Assembly: GCA_036378175.1 (NCBI GenBank)
Contig: DASUWY010000017.1
Span: forward strand, 1 to 64,000
Reading direction: 5' to 3'
DNA: 64,000 bases
Source of the DNA: Thermoleophilaceae bacterium
GTDB taxonomy: Bacteria > Actinomycetota > Thermoleophilia > Solirubrobacterales > Thermoleophilaceae
Part shown: positions 48,241 to 56,181 of the stretch, one piece after another
Numbering within the stretch: the stretch's first letter is position 1
Layout of the letters: every line of letters begins with the position of its first letter
Position numbers and translations under genes: made by a program
The notes under the pieces: model-generated
Seen by the model: the letters and a program-made list of their open reading frames with translations, nothing else
The model's database searches: none
What the model was told of the DNA's origin: nothing

Positions 48241-49647
48241 CTAGTGGTGGATTACGAGCTCCGGGTCGCTGGTGTCGCAGCTCTCCTCGCCCGGCAGGAG
48301 CGAGCCGGGGTCGGCCAGCACGGGCGGCTCGAGCAGGCGAGGGCGGCGCGTGTCGAGGAAGTCGGCGAGCGTGGCCGCCGCGGCGTCGCGCTTTGTGAGC
48401 GCAGGGAGGTTCCACTTGTGCTCGATCGTCGCGAGGATCGAGGTGTGGTCGTGCACCACGTTCGTGACCGAGTGCGGACGCGAATATGGCGACACCACCA
48501 CGGCCGGCACGCGCGGGCCGTAGATGTCGTAGCCGCCCGGCACGTCGTCCGGCCCGAGCTCAGGCGGAATGTCGTCGGGCGGCACGGCGCTCGGCGGCGG
48601 CACGTGGTCGTAGTAGCCGCCGTGCTCGTCGTAGGTCCACACGAGCAGCGTGCGCGGCCAGGCCGGCGACCGCAGCACCGCATTCACCACCCGCGCGGCG
48701 AACGCCTGGCCGATCTGGATGTCCTGCGGGTTCTCTTCGCTGCCGCCCTGCGCCGACACCTCGCCGCCCGCGGTGGCCACCGGCGGCAGCGGCAGCGAAG
48801 ACAGCGGTCCCCCAACCTCTCCGGCAAGCCCGTACTCGGGATCCACCAGGCTCACCGCCGGCAGGGTGCCCGCGGCGCAATCGGAGAAGAAGGACGCGAT
48901 CGGCGCGAGGTTCGCGGGGTGCTCCTCGATGATCGACGGAATGATCCCGGTGGACGGCAGGTCGCTGAAGTAGTTGCGCCAGCTGATCCCGTGGGCCGAC
49001 AGCTGGTCGAAGATCGTGCCGTTCGGCGGCGGCGGATCCTGCAAGCTCGAGTTGCTCGTGGAGATGTTTCCGTAGGCGGTGCCCGCCATCAGAAAGCGCC
49101 GGTTCGGATACGTCTGGCATGGCGCTGAGCTGAACCAGCGGTTGGCGAGCGTGAACGTCTTCGCGAGCGAGTAGTAGAAGGGCAGGTCCTCGTCGGTCCA
49201 GTAGACCATCGACTGCGTGGAGGTCTTCGCGAAGCCGTCCATCCGGCCGCCGTCGATCTGCTCGTGCGTGGAGTTCCAGCTCTGGGTGACGGAGCCCTGG
49301 CAGACGGTGGTGGCGCGGTAGGGCAGCACGTAGCCGCCGTCGAGCGGGTTCGTGTTCGCCGGCTGGCCGTCGGCCCCGAAGGTGAAGCCGTCCGCCTGCC
49401 GCTGCCCTCGGCGCGGCAGCATGCCGAAGTAACAGTCGAACGAGTGGTTCTCCATCATGAGAACCACGATGTGATCGAACGGGAGCGCCTCGGTGGGCTC
49501 CCCCGGCTCGCGCATGAGATCCGGCAGCGACCCGGGTGAACGCGGCGGCAGTGCACGGGCGATCGCGCCGCTCAACGGGCCGGCCGCCCCAAGCGCGAGC
49601 GCGCCGGCAGCGCCCGCGCGCAGCAGATCGCGCCGGGTCACGCTCAT
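48241..49647 (-). CDS. Tat-exported phospholipase C/phosphoesterase family protein
   Basis: 468 residues from ATG at 49647. SVTRRDLLRAGAAGALALGA is a twin-arginine signal peptide. The mature part has FDHIVVLMMENHSFDCYFGM near residue 60, the first metal site of the bacterial phospholipase C/acid phosphatase family (alkaline phosphatase superfamily). Later metal and catalytic segments are TYPNRRFLMAGTAY, VSLVDPEYG, LLVWTYDEHGGYYDHVPPP near 340 and VVVSPYSRPHSV. It should hydrolyse phosphodiesters or phosphomonoesters outside the cell. It is divergent from the lytic transglycosylase (118-base spacer), has no island operator, and ends at the hairpin at 48161. Confidence 0.92.
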   Translation of the reverse strand: MSVTRRDLLRAGAAGALALGAAGPLSGAIARALPPRSPGSLPDLMREPGEPTEALPFDHIVVLMMENHSFDCYFGMLPRRGQRQADGFTFGADGQPANTNPLDGGYVLPYRATTVCQGSVTQSWNSTHEQIDGGRMDGFAKTSTQSMVYWTDEDLPFYYSLAKTFTLANRWFSSAPCQTYPNRRFLMAGTAYGNISTSNSSLQDPPPPNGTIFDQLSAHGISWRNYFSDLPSTGIIPSIIEEHPANLAPIASFFSDCAAGTLPAVSLVDPEYGLAGEVGGPLSSLPLPPVATAGGEVSAQGGSEENPQDIQIGQAFAARVVNAVLRSPAWPRTLLVWTYDEHGGYYDHVPPPSAVPPDDIPPELGPDDVPGGYDIYGPRVPAVVVSPYSRPHSVTNVVHDHTSILATIEHKWNLPALTKRDAAAATLADFLDTRRPRLLEPPVLADPGSLLPGEESCDTSDPELVIHH

Positions 49648-49765
49648 GGCTCGCCATTCCCCTGCCACATAGCCCCTCGCCGCGCGGCAGAGTAGCGCGG
49701 GGTCGGCGCGGCGCGCGCAGGTTCGACGGGTCTGGCCACCGCTCCGCGGAAGAACTCGCCGTGTT

Positions 49766-50641
49766 GTGAAGACGATGCGGAAGGCAGTGATGGTCGCGAT
49801 CGCCGTGGCGCTCGTGGTGGTGGCTGCGTGCGGCAGCGGGTCGAAGGCGCACCCGCCGACAGCCGGCGCGGCGGTGGCGCCGCCCGCGCCTAACGAGCCC
49901 CTGCCGCAGGATCCTCAGGCGCTCGCCGCGCGGCTCACCCAGGTGAGCGACGGCCTCGATGCCGCCATTGGCGACTGGCTCGGCAGCGGCAACCCGTCGC
50001 AGGGCGCGCCGCCCGGCGCCGTGAGCCTCGATGGGCTGTACGTGCAGCGCGCCTACCGCCTGCTCGCCCGGCGGCCGCGGCTCGCCTCGCGCACGCTGCC
50101 GTACCTTCCCGCTTCGCTGCGCCGGTCCGCCACCGACAGCGTGGCGGCTCTGCGTGACCTGATGCGCCTCACGCCGCCGAGCCCCAAGCACCGCCGCTTC
50201 AAGACCGGCCAGGCCGCGCCGGCCGGGAGGCTGCTGTCCTTCTACCGCGCCGCTCAGCGCCGCTTCGGCGTCGGCTGGAACGTGCTCGCCGCCGTGAACC
50301 TCGTGGAGACGGACTTCAACCGGATCCGCAGCTCGAGCTCCGCCGGGGCGCAGGGACCGATGCAGTTCATGGCGTCCACCTGGCGCGTGTACGGCCTGGG
50401 CGGCAACGTCGACGACCCGCACGACGCGATTCTCGGCGCCGCCAACTATCTGCACCGCTCCGGCGCGCCGGCGAGCTATCGCCAGGCGCTCTACCACTAC
50501 AACCCGTCGCCCCTCTACGTGGACGCCGTGCTCCGCTACGCGCGGCAGATGAGGACCTCTGCACGGGCTTTCTTCAGGTTCTACCCCTGGCAGGTGTTCA
50601 TCCGCACGTCCTCGGGAGAGCGCCGAATCACGGGTCCCTAA
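49766..50641 (+). CDS. lipoprotein lytic transglycosylase (SLT fold)
   Basis: 291 residues from GTG at 49766; the ATG at 49775 is an alternative. The N-terminus RKAVMVAIAVALVVVAAC is a lipoprotein signal with lipobox VAAC. After a Pro/Ala-rich linker the SLT domain occupies about residues 145-275: GVGWNVLAAVNLVETDFNRI with the catalytic Glu, SSSAGAQGPMQFMASTWRVY, HDAILGAANYLHRSGAPASY and ALYHYNPSPLYVDAVLRYA. It cleaves the peptidoglycan glycan strand at the outer membrane face of the wall. It ends 49 bases before the large-protein cluster on the same strand and may be its first gene or an unrelated neighbour. Confidence 0.9.
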   Translation: MKTMRKAVMVAIAVALVVVAACGSGSKAHPPTAGAAVAPPAPNEPLPQDPQALAARLTQVSDGLDAAIGDWLGSGNPSQGAPPGAVSLDGLYVQRAYRLLARRPRLASRTLPYLPASLRRSATDSVAALRDLMRLTPPSPKHRRFKTGQAAPAGRLLSFYRAAQRRFGVGWNVLAAVNLVETDFNRIRSSSSAGAQGPMQFMASTWRVYGLGGNVDDPHDAILGAANYLHRSGAPASYRQALYHYNPSPLYVDAVLRYARQMRTSARAFFRFYPWQVFIRTSSGERRITGP

Positions 50642-50690
50642 CCCTTTGGCCTAAACGTTCGGCCACCACGCTTGCATTCGGCTTCCAGGC

Positions 50691-51455
50691 GTGGTTAGTG
50701 TCGCCCTATGGCTCGCACGCTCGCCCCCCGAACGGGTGCGATCACCTGAACGGGTGGCGTCTCTCGACCTGATGTACGGCGTGCCGCCTACCGACGACTA
50801 CCTGTCGCGCAGCAGCTTCCACTACTTCACGGCCATCAGCAACACGCTCGCCGTAGATGACTCGAGCGGCAGCGTCACGCAGGTGTTCATCCACGGCAAC
50901 TCGGACATCACGGTGATCCGCGGCGTGACCGATGTGAGCGGCCGCTATGCGATCTACCGCATGAGGCGGCTCTGGGAACGGCCGCTCAGCCCCACGCCGT
51001 CGGGGAGCGACAAGATCGGGGGCCCGACGGGCGCTTACACCCTGGGTGGCGCGCGGTTCGCGGTGGACAGCGACGACAAGCCGCCGGGCCAGTGGTTCGA
51101 CACGCCCGGCCTGAGCTACAACCACCGCAACACCGGCACCTATGAGCGCACCCTCCACGAGTTCGTGGCGGGCATCCAGGATCCCGAGAGCCGCAAGGTC
51201 CTCGACGATCCCGGCGCGGTCTACCTGTTCGTGGTGTTCGACATCTCGCCGAACTGGTACCGCGTGCGGATGTCGGCGGGGATCAACCTCACGGCCGCAC
51301 AGTGGAAGGGGTTGCGCGGCGTGTCGGGCACGAACCCCATTCCGAAGAACACCCCTTACCGGACTGAATCGTCGTCGGGAATCACCTGGGCCCTGGACAC
51401 GAGCTGGGTGGCCTGGGACACCTACAACAACCAGCTGCCTCTCCCCGGCCCGTGA
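50691..51455 (+). CDS. unknown protein, first gene of the large-protein cluster
   Basis: 254 residues from GTG at 50691; ATG at 50772 (residue 28, MYGVPPTDDYLS) is an equally good start, since neither has a clear ribosome binding site and the first 27 residues look non-conserved. No signal peptide or membrane segment. The sequence is rich in beta-strand patterns (SVTQVFIHGNSDITVIRGVT, VYLFVVFDISPNWYRVRMSA) with several Trp and Tyr, and may be a small beta-sandwich or carbohydrate-facing domain. I do not recognise it. Its stop overlaps the GTG of the next gene (GTGA), so it is translationally coupled to the lysozyme-like protein. Confidence 0.75.
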   Translation: MVSVALWLARSPPERVRSPERVASLDLMYGVPPTDDYLSRSSFHYFTAISNTLAVDDSSGSVTQVFIHGNSDITVIRGVTDVSGRYAIYRMRRLWERPLSPTPSGSDKIGGPTGAYTLGGARFAVDSDDKPPGQWFDTPGLSYNHRNTGTYERTLHEFVAGIQDPESRKVLDDPGAVYLFVVFDISPNWYRVRMSAGINLTAAQWKGLRGVSGTNPIPKNTPYRTESSSGITWALDTSWVAWDTYNNQLPLPGP

Positions 51456-52678
51456 ACCCCAACCGCACCGAGGACGTGACACCGATCGGGCTCGCCGCGG
51501 CGGATCTCGGCGAGGCGACCACCCAGGCGATCGCTCCCCCGATCAATGACGAGTGGTCGCTCATCTCGTACCTCACGTCTCCACTGGAGATCAACTCGCG
51601 GCAGGACTACGTGGTGATCAGTTCGGCCGACAGCGTGCCGGTGGGGAGCCTGAGCACCACCCCCGACCTCACCTACACCTGGACGGCGACGAACACCGAC
51701 AACGGCTTCATCCTCAAGCACGAGACCACCGAGGACGGCGTCTTCTACTTCATGTCCGGCCGGCCGGGCAACTACGAGGTGAAGGTGGTCGTGACCACGG
51801 GAGACACCGAGGTGGTCACGCTCACGCTCAACCAGCAGGTGGAGGCCCCGTCTCAGGAGTGGGAGCAGACGCAGGCGGAGCTCGAGTCCAACACCGCGCC
51901 CAAGTCGCAGATCTTCGCCATGCGCGAGATCTGCATCGAGATGAACCAGTACATCAAGGATGCCGCGGCCTCAACAGGGCCCAACGGCGTGCCCGCGCTG
52001 CTCGTGGCCGCGGTTCTGTTCATGGAGGCGTTCGGCCGGCCGAAGGACGGCAGCCCGGGTGCCGATGCGATCCGCAAGAAGCTCGCGGGCAGCGATTACT
52101 CGCCTCGCGAGGATGCCCTCAAGGAGAAGATCCAGCGCTTCCTGGGCCAGGGGCACTACCACCTGCATCTGCACGACATCCGGGAGGAGGAGCTCAAGCT
52201 CATTCGCGAGTTCCTTAACGAATGGAACGGGGTGGACCGCAAGTACATGGGCGGTAAGACGATCGGGCTCGGCCAGATCGCGATGACCACCACGTCCATG
52301 ATCACCGGCGACACGCCCTGGACCGAGCTGAACGAGTCGAAGCGCGTGGACATCCTCGATCAGATCGAGAAGGCCTGGCGCGCCCTCACGATTGAGACGA
52401 AGGTCGACATCTTCAACGACCTCCGCTTCCCCAAGCGCAACGCCTGGGTGGCCGCACATCTGCTCGCGCAGATCAAGAACCGGTCCCACCGCTTCCCCTC
52501 GATGACGGCGCAGGACGTGCTCTCGAGCGTCCAGGCCGTGACGATCATCGCCACCGAATACAACCGCGGCGCCTACGACACGCCGCTCTCCGACATGAAG
52601 ATCAACTTCAACGGCAACCGCGCCAAGCAGATCGTGATCCAGAGCGACAAGCAGATCGGGATCGAGAAGTACTTCTGA
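51452..52678 (+). CDS. lysozyme-like/transglycosylase-like protein with an N-terminal Ig/PKD-like domain, no signal peptide
   Basis: 408 residues from GTG at 51452. Residues about 30-130 form a beta-rich Ig/PKD-like domain (YVVISSADSVPVGSLS, TYTWTATNTDNGFILKHE, GNYEVKVVVTTGDTEVVTLT). Residues about 155-400 are helical and resemble the lysozyme superfamily: ALLVAAVLFMEAFGRP has a Glu at the usual catalytic place near 191, and GGKTIGLGQIAMTTTSMI near 267 matches the Gly-x-Gly-Gln segment of wall-cleaving transglycosylases. HHRFPS-type and YNRGAYDT segments follow near 370. No export signal was seen, so release would need lysis or another route. It overlaps genes on both sides (GTGA, TGATG). Confidence 0.65.
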   Translation: MNPNRTEDVTPIGLAAADLGEATTQAIAPPINDEWSLISYLTSPLEINSRQDYVVISSADSVPVGSLSTTPDLTYTWTATNTDNGFILKHETTEDGVFYFMSGRPGNYEVKVVVTTGDTEVVTLTLNQQVEAPSQEWEQTQAELESNTAPKSQIFAMREICIEMNQYIKDAAASTGPNGVPALLVAAVLFMEAFGRPKDGSPGADAIRKKLAGSDYSPREDALKEKIQRFLGQGHYHLHLHDIREEELKLIREFLNEWNGVDRKYMGGKTIGLGQIAMTTTSMITGDTPWTELNESKRVDILDQIEKAWRALTIETKVDIFNDLRFPKRNAWVAAHLLAQIKNRSHRFPSMTAQDVLSSVQAVTIIATEYNRGAYDTPLSDMKINFNGNRAKQIVIQSDKQIGIEKYF

Positions 52679-55600
52679 TGTCGAACGGCACCGACGACAC
52701 CACCCCCACTCCCGCCGGCCAGGCCGCACTGCTGCGCGAGCTGGGGATCCTGATCGCCCCGCTCGAGGACCTCGCGTCGGGCTCCGCCGCGACCAAGCTC
52801 GTGCGCGAGCTGGGATACGACTTCCCGGCGGCCACCGCGTTCCCCGTGGACTTCACCTCGCTGCTCACGGACGTGACGAACGTGGGCAAGGGCGTGGTGG
52901 CCCTCGAGGCGGCCGAAACCGACGATGACCAGCTCGACGCCGTGATTCAGCTGGCCGCGGATCTCGTGCCGCTGATCGAGGCGGTGGTGAAGCTCGAGCA
53001 GGACCTCGAGAACGGCCTTGCCGCGATGCAACAGCTCGTCACCCAGAGCGACATCACCACCGAGCTGCCGGTGCGCCTCCTCGACTACCTCGTGCTGCGC
53101 TACCTCATCGAGCGCGCCGGCCCGACCTTCGACGTGCTGCTGCTGGCCGGGCTCGTGGACTTCGTGTACCAGGAGGCGGACGCGAGCAAGTTCCAGCTCG
53201 ACGCCCTGATCCCAACGGTCTACTGGGACCGCATCCCCAAGCTGTTCTCGAAGCCAAGCTCGCTCCTCGACGAGGCCTACGGCTGGTCCACGGACTTCGA
53301 CGCCGACCTGATGATCCAGCGGCTGGGAAGCCTGGGGCGAAAGCTCGGGCTGCCGATGGGGACCTCATCGCAGTCGGACACCGTGGCGGACGCGCTGGGC
53401 CGCGATCAGGACTACCGCCACGAGCTGCGCCTGGCGCTCGTGCAGACGGACGGGTCGCTGCTCTCGAGCACCTACGGCGAGTTCGGCCTCCGCGCGTTCT
53501 CGGTTCCGGGTGCCGGGGCCCAGCAGCCCGGCATCGCGGTGATGCCCTACCTGGTCGGGTCGAGCGCTCTCACGGGAACACTCGGCAGCTGGACGCTCGA
53601 GCTCGACACCTCGCTCACCCTCAGCGACGGCGTGGCCGCGATCATGCGCCCGCCGAACTCGCTCGACGTTCAGGTGGGGCTGCTGAGCACGCCGGGCACG
53701 GAGACGAGCGGCACGCTCTCGCTGAAGGCGAGCGGCGTGAGCCAGTCGCCCGACGGCCTCATCCTGCTCGGCTCGCCGGGCGCCACCCGGATGTCCGTGG
53801 CCGAGCTCGACCTCGGGTTCACGGCGAACATCAGCACGCAGAGCGAGTTCGTGTTCGAGATCGGGATCGTCGACCTGCTGATCCTGGTGGAGGCGGGCGA
53901 CGGCGACGGCTTCATCCAGCGCATCCTGCCGGCCGACGGGATCAAGGCGCAGGCGTCCCTCGACGCGTCGTACTCGAGCACCCACGGTCTCACGCTGAAG
54001 GGCAGCGGGAGCCTCGAGGTGGACCTCCCGATCGGCATCACGATCGCGAACATCATCCGGATCGACGAGCTGATCGTCACGCTCGGCATCGACGAGACCG
54101 AGCTCACGCTCGCACTGGCGGTGAACGGCGGCCTCTCGATCGGGCCGGTGGCGGCGAGCGTGGAGGGAGTGGGCATCCGCGCCGGCCTCGCGCCGCAGTC
54201 GGACCGCAACGGCAACGGCGGCCCGCTCGCGGTGCACGTGGGCTTCAAGCCGCCCACGGGACTCGGGATGTCGGTGGACGCCGGGCCGGTCGGCGGCGGG
54301 GGCTTCCTGCTCTTCGACGAGGACCAGGAGCAGTACGGCGGCGGAATCGAGCTCGACCTGCAGGCCCTCGACATCACCGCGATCGGCCTGCTCACCACGC
54401 GCATGCCGGACGGCTCGCACGGCTTCTCGCTGATCGTCGTGCTCGCGGCCAAGTTCAGCCCGATCCAGCTCGGCTTCGGCTTCACGCTCAACGGCATCGG
54501 CGGCCTGGTGGGGATCAACCGCGGGATGAACACGGACTTCCTGCGCTCGGGCCTGAAGGACGGCACGCTCGACTCGATCCGCTTCCCGCACGACATCGCC
54601 GCCAACGCGCCGCGGATCATCAGCGACCTCCGCAACGCCTTCCCGGTGCAGGAGGACGAGTACGTGTTCGGGCCGATGGTGGCGATCGGCTGGGGCAGCC
54701 CCACGATCGTCGAGCTCGACATCGGCCTCGTGCTGCAGCTGCCGTCGCCGCTGGTGCTCGCGATCATCGGCACGCTCAAGCTGATGCTGCCGCCGATCGA
54801 GGGCGACGAGGACGCGGTGATCCTCAAGATCCAGCTCGACCTCCTCGGCGTGATCGACTTCGACAAGGGCGAGGTCTCCTTCGACGGCGTGCTCCGCGAC
54901 TCGCGCGTCGTGACCTTCCCCCTCAGCGGCCAGATGGCGATGCGCGCCTCCTTCGGCGACTCGCCGACGTTCGCCATGTCGGCCGGCGGCTTCAACCCCA
55001 AGTTCCAGCCCCCGCCGAAGTTCCCGTCGCTCGACCGCATGTCGCTCGCCCTCGCGGACGGCAACAACCCACGCCTGCGGCTCGACGCGTACTTCGCCGT
55101 CACCTCGAACAGCCTCCAGCTCGGCGCGAAGCTCGACCTGTACGTGGAGAAGGACCTCGGCGCCGTCGGCGACTTCACGGTGCAGGGCTACCTGAGCTTC
55201 GACGGCATGCTCAAGTTCTCCCCGTTCTCGTTCGAGGTGGACATCGGCGCGCAGCTCGAGCTCAAGCGCAACGGCGACGAGTTCTGCGGCATCACGCTGA
55301 GCATGACCCTCACCGGCCCGCAGCCGTGGCACGCGTGGGGCAACGCCGAGTTCAAGGTGCTCGGCTGCTCCAAGTCCGTGAGCTTCGACCTCACGGTGGG
55401 CGACCCACCGCCGCCCGCGCCGCTGCCGCCCGTGGATCCGCTGCCGCTTCTAGCCACCGCTCTGGCGGACAAGAACAACTGGAGCGCGAACCCGCCCACG
55501 GGCGTGGGCGCGATCGTGACGATGCGCGACCAGCCGCCGAGCGACGACGTGGTGGTGCATCCGCTCGGCACGCTCACGGTGCGCCAGCGGGTGGTGCCGC

Positions 55601-56181
55601 TCGACTTCCAGATCCAGCAGTACGGGCACGCGGACCTCGCCGGCGGGCGCAACACGTTCGGCATCGACTCGGTGAGCGTGGGCACCGCGCAGCCGGCGCA
55701 AACTGAGCTGCGCGACCACTTCGCGCCCGGCGACTTCCTCAAGCTGAGCGATGACGAGAAGCTCTCCCGTCCGGCATTCGAGAGCCTGAAGGCGGGGCTG
55801 AGCCTGGGCACGCCTGGTCTCACCGCCGGCACCAGGGCGCAGGCGAACTTCGGCTACAAGCAGGTGATCATCGACTCGCCCACCGAGGCGCGCACGCTCA
55901 GCCAGACCGGGACTATCTCCCCGGACGTGCTCAGCAGCCTGGCGAACGGCGGCGCGGCCGGACGGAGCGCGGTGCGCACGAGCGGCCAGGCGCGCTACGC
56001 GGGTCACAACGCGCCGGTGACGGTGAGCGACACCCCGTACGCCGTGGCCACGAAGGACGGCCTTGCCGCGCCCTCCGGCGTGACGGCGGGCGGCGACACG
56101 TACGCGGAGGCGGAAGCCGCACGCCGCGGCGCCGCCGACCCCGACTCGCTCCAGGTGGTTGGAGCGCACGAGCTCGCATGA
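52678..56181 (+). CDS. 1167-residue beta-rich protein resembling DUF6603
   Basis: No signal peptide. Residues 1-160 are helical (LLRELGILIAPLEDLASGSA, QLDAVIQLAADLVPLIEAVV). Residues about 200-905 are a long series of alternating hydrophobic beta strands with glycine turns, which I match from memory to DUF6603: FSPIQLGFGFTLNGIGGLVG near 598, VQEDEYVFGPMVAIGWGSP near 660, GGFNPKFQPPPKFPSLDRM near 770 and GPQPWHAWGNAEFKVLGCSK near 880. A Pro-rich linker (PPPPAPLPPVDPLP) at about 909-922 leads to a second domain with VVVHPLGTLTVRQRVVPLDF near 958 and LRDHFAPGDFLKLSDDEKLS near 1012. Function unknown. The start shares a base with the previous stop (TGATG) and the end overlaps the next gene (ATGA). 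Confidence 0.75.
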   Translation: MSNGTDDTTPTPAGQAALLRELGILIAPLEDLASGSAATKLVRELGYDFPAATAFPVDFTSLLTDVTNVGKGVVALEAAETDDDQLDAVIQLAADLVPLIEAVVKLEQDLENGLAAMQQLVTQSDITTELPVRLLDYLVLRYLIERAGPTFDVLLLAGLVDFVYQEADASKFQLDALIPTVYWDRIPKLFSKPSSLLDEAYGWSTDFDADLMIQRLGSLGRKLGLPMGTSSQSDTVADALGRDQDYRHELRLALVQTDGSLLSSTYGEFGLRAFSVPGAGAQQPGIAVMPYLVGSSALTGTLGSWTLELDTSLTLSDGVAAIMRPPNSLDVQVGLLSTPGTETSGTLSLKASGVSQSPDGLILLGSPGATRMSVAELDLGFTANISTQSEFVFEIGIVDLLILVEAGDGDGFIQRILPADGIKAQASLDASYSSTHGLTLKGSGSLEVDLPIGITIANIIRIDELIVTLGIDETELTLALAVNGGLSIGPVAASVEGVGIRAGLAPQSDRNGNGGPLAVHVGFKPPTGLGMSVDAGPVGGGGFLLFDEDQEQYGGGIELDLQALDITAIGLLTTRMPDGSHGFSLIVVLAAKFSPIQLGFGFTLNGIGGLVGINRGMNTDFLRSGLKDGTLDSIRFPHDIAANAPRIISDLRNAFPVQEDEYVFGPMVAIGWGSPTIVELDIGLVLQLPSPLVLAIIGTLKLMLPPIEGDEDAVILKIQLDLLGVIDFDKGEVSFDGVLRDSRVVTFPLSGQMAMRASFGDSPTFAMSAGGFNPKFQPPPKFPSLDRMSLALADGNNPRLRLDAYFAVTSNSLQLGAKLDLYVEKDLGAVGDFTVQGYLSFDGMLKFSPFSFEVDIGAQLELKRNGDEFCGITLSMTLTGPQPWHAWGNAEFKVLGCSKSVSFDLTVGDPPPPAPLPPVDPLPLLATALADKNNWSANPPTGVGAIVTMRDQPPSDDVVVHPLGTLTVRQRVVPLDFQIQQYGHADLAGGRNTFGIDSVSVGTAQPAQTELRDHFAPGDFLKLSDDEKLSRPAFESLKAGLSLGTPGLTAGTRAQANFGYKQVIIDSPTEARTLSQTGTISPDVLSSLANGGAAGRSAVRTSGQARYAGHNAPVTVSDTPYAVATKDGLAAPSGVTAGGDTYAEAEAARRGAADPDSLQVVGAHELA

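Noticed and set aside
50642-50690. Terminator between the lytic transglycosylase and the giant-gene cluster
   Set aside because: Only a 5-base TGGCC/GGCCA pairing is visible, too weak to claim; co-transcription remains open.
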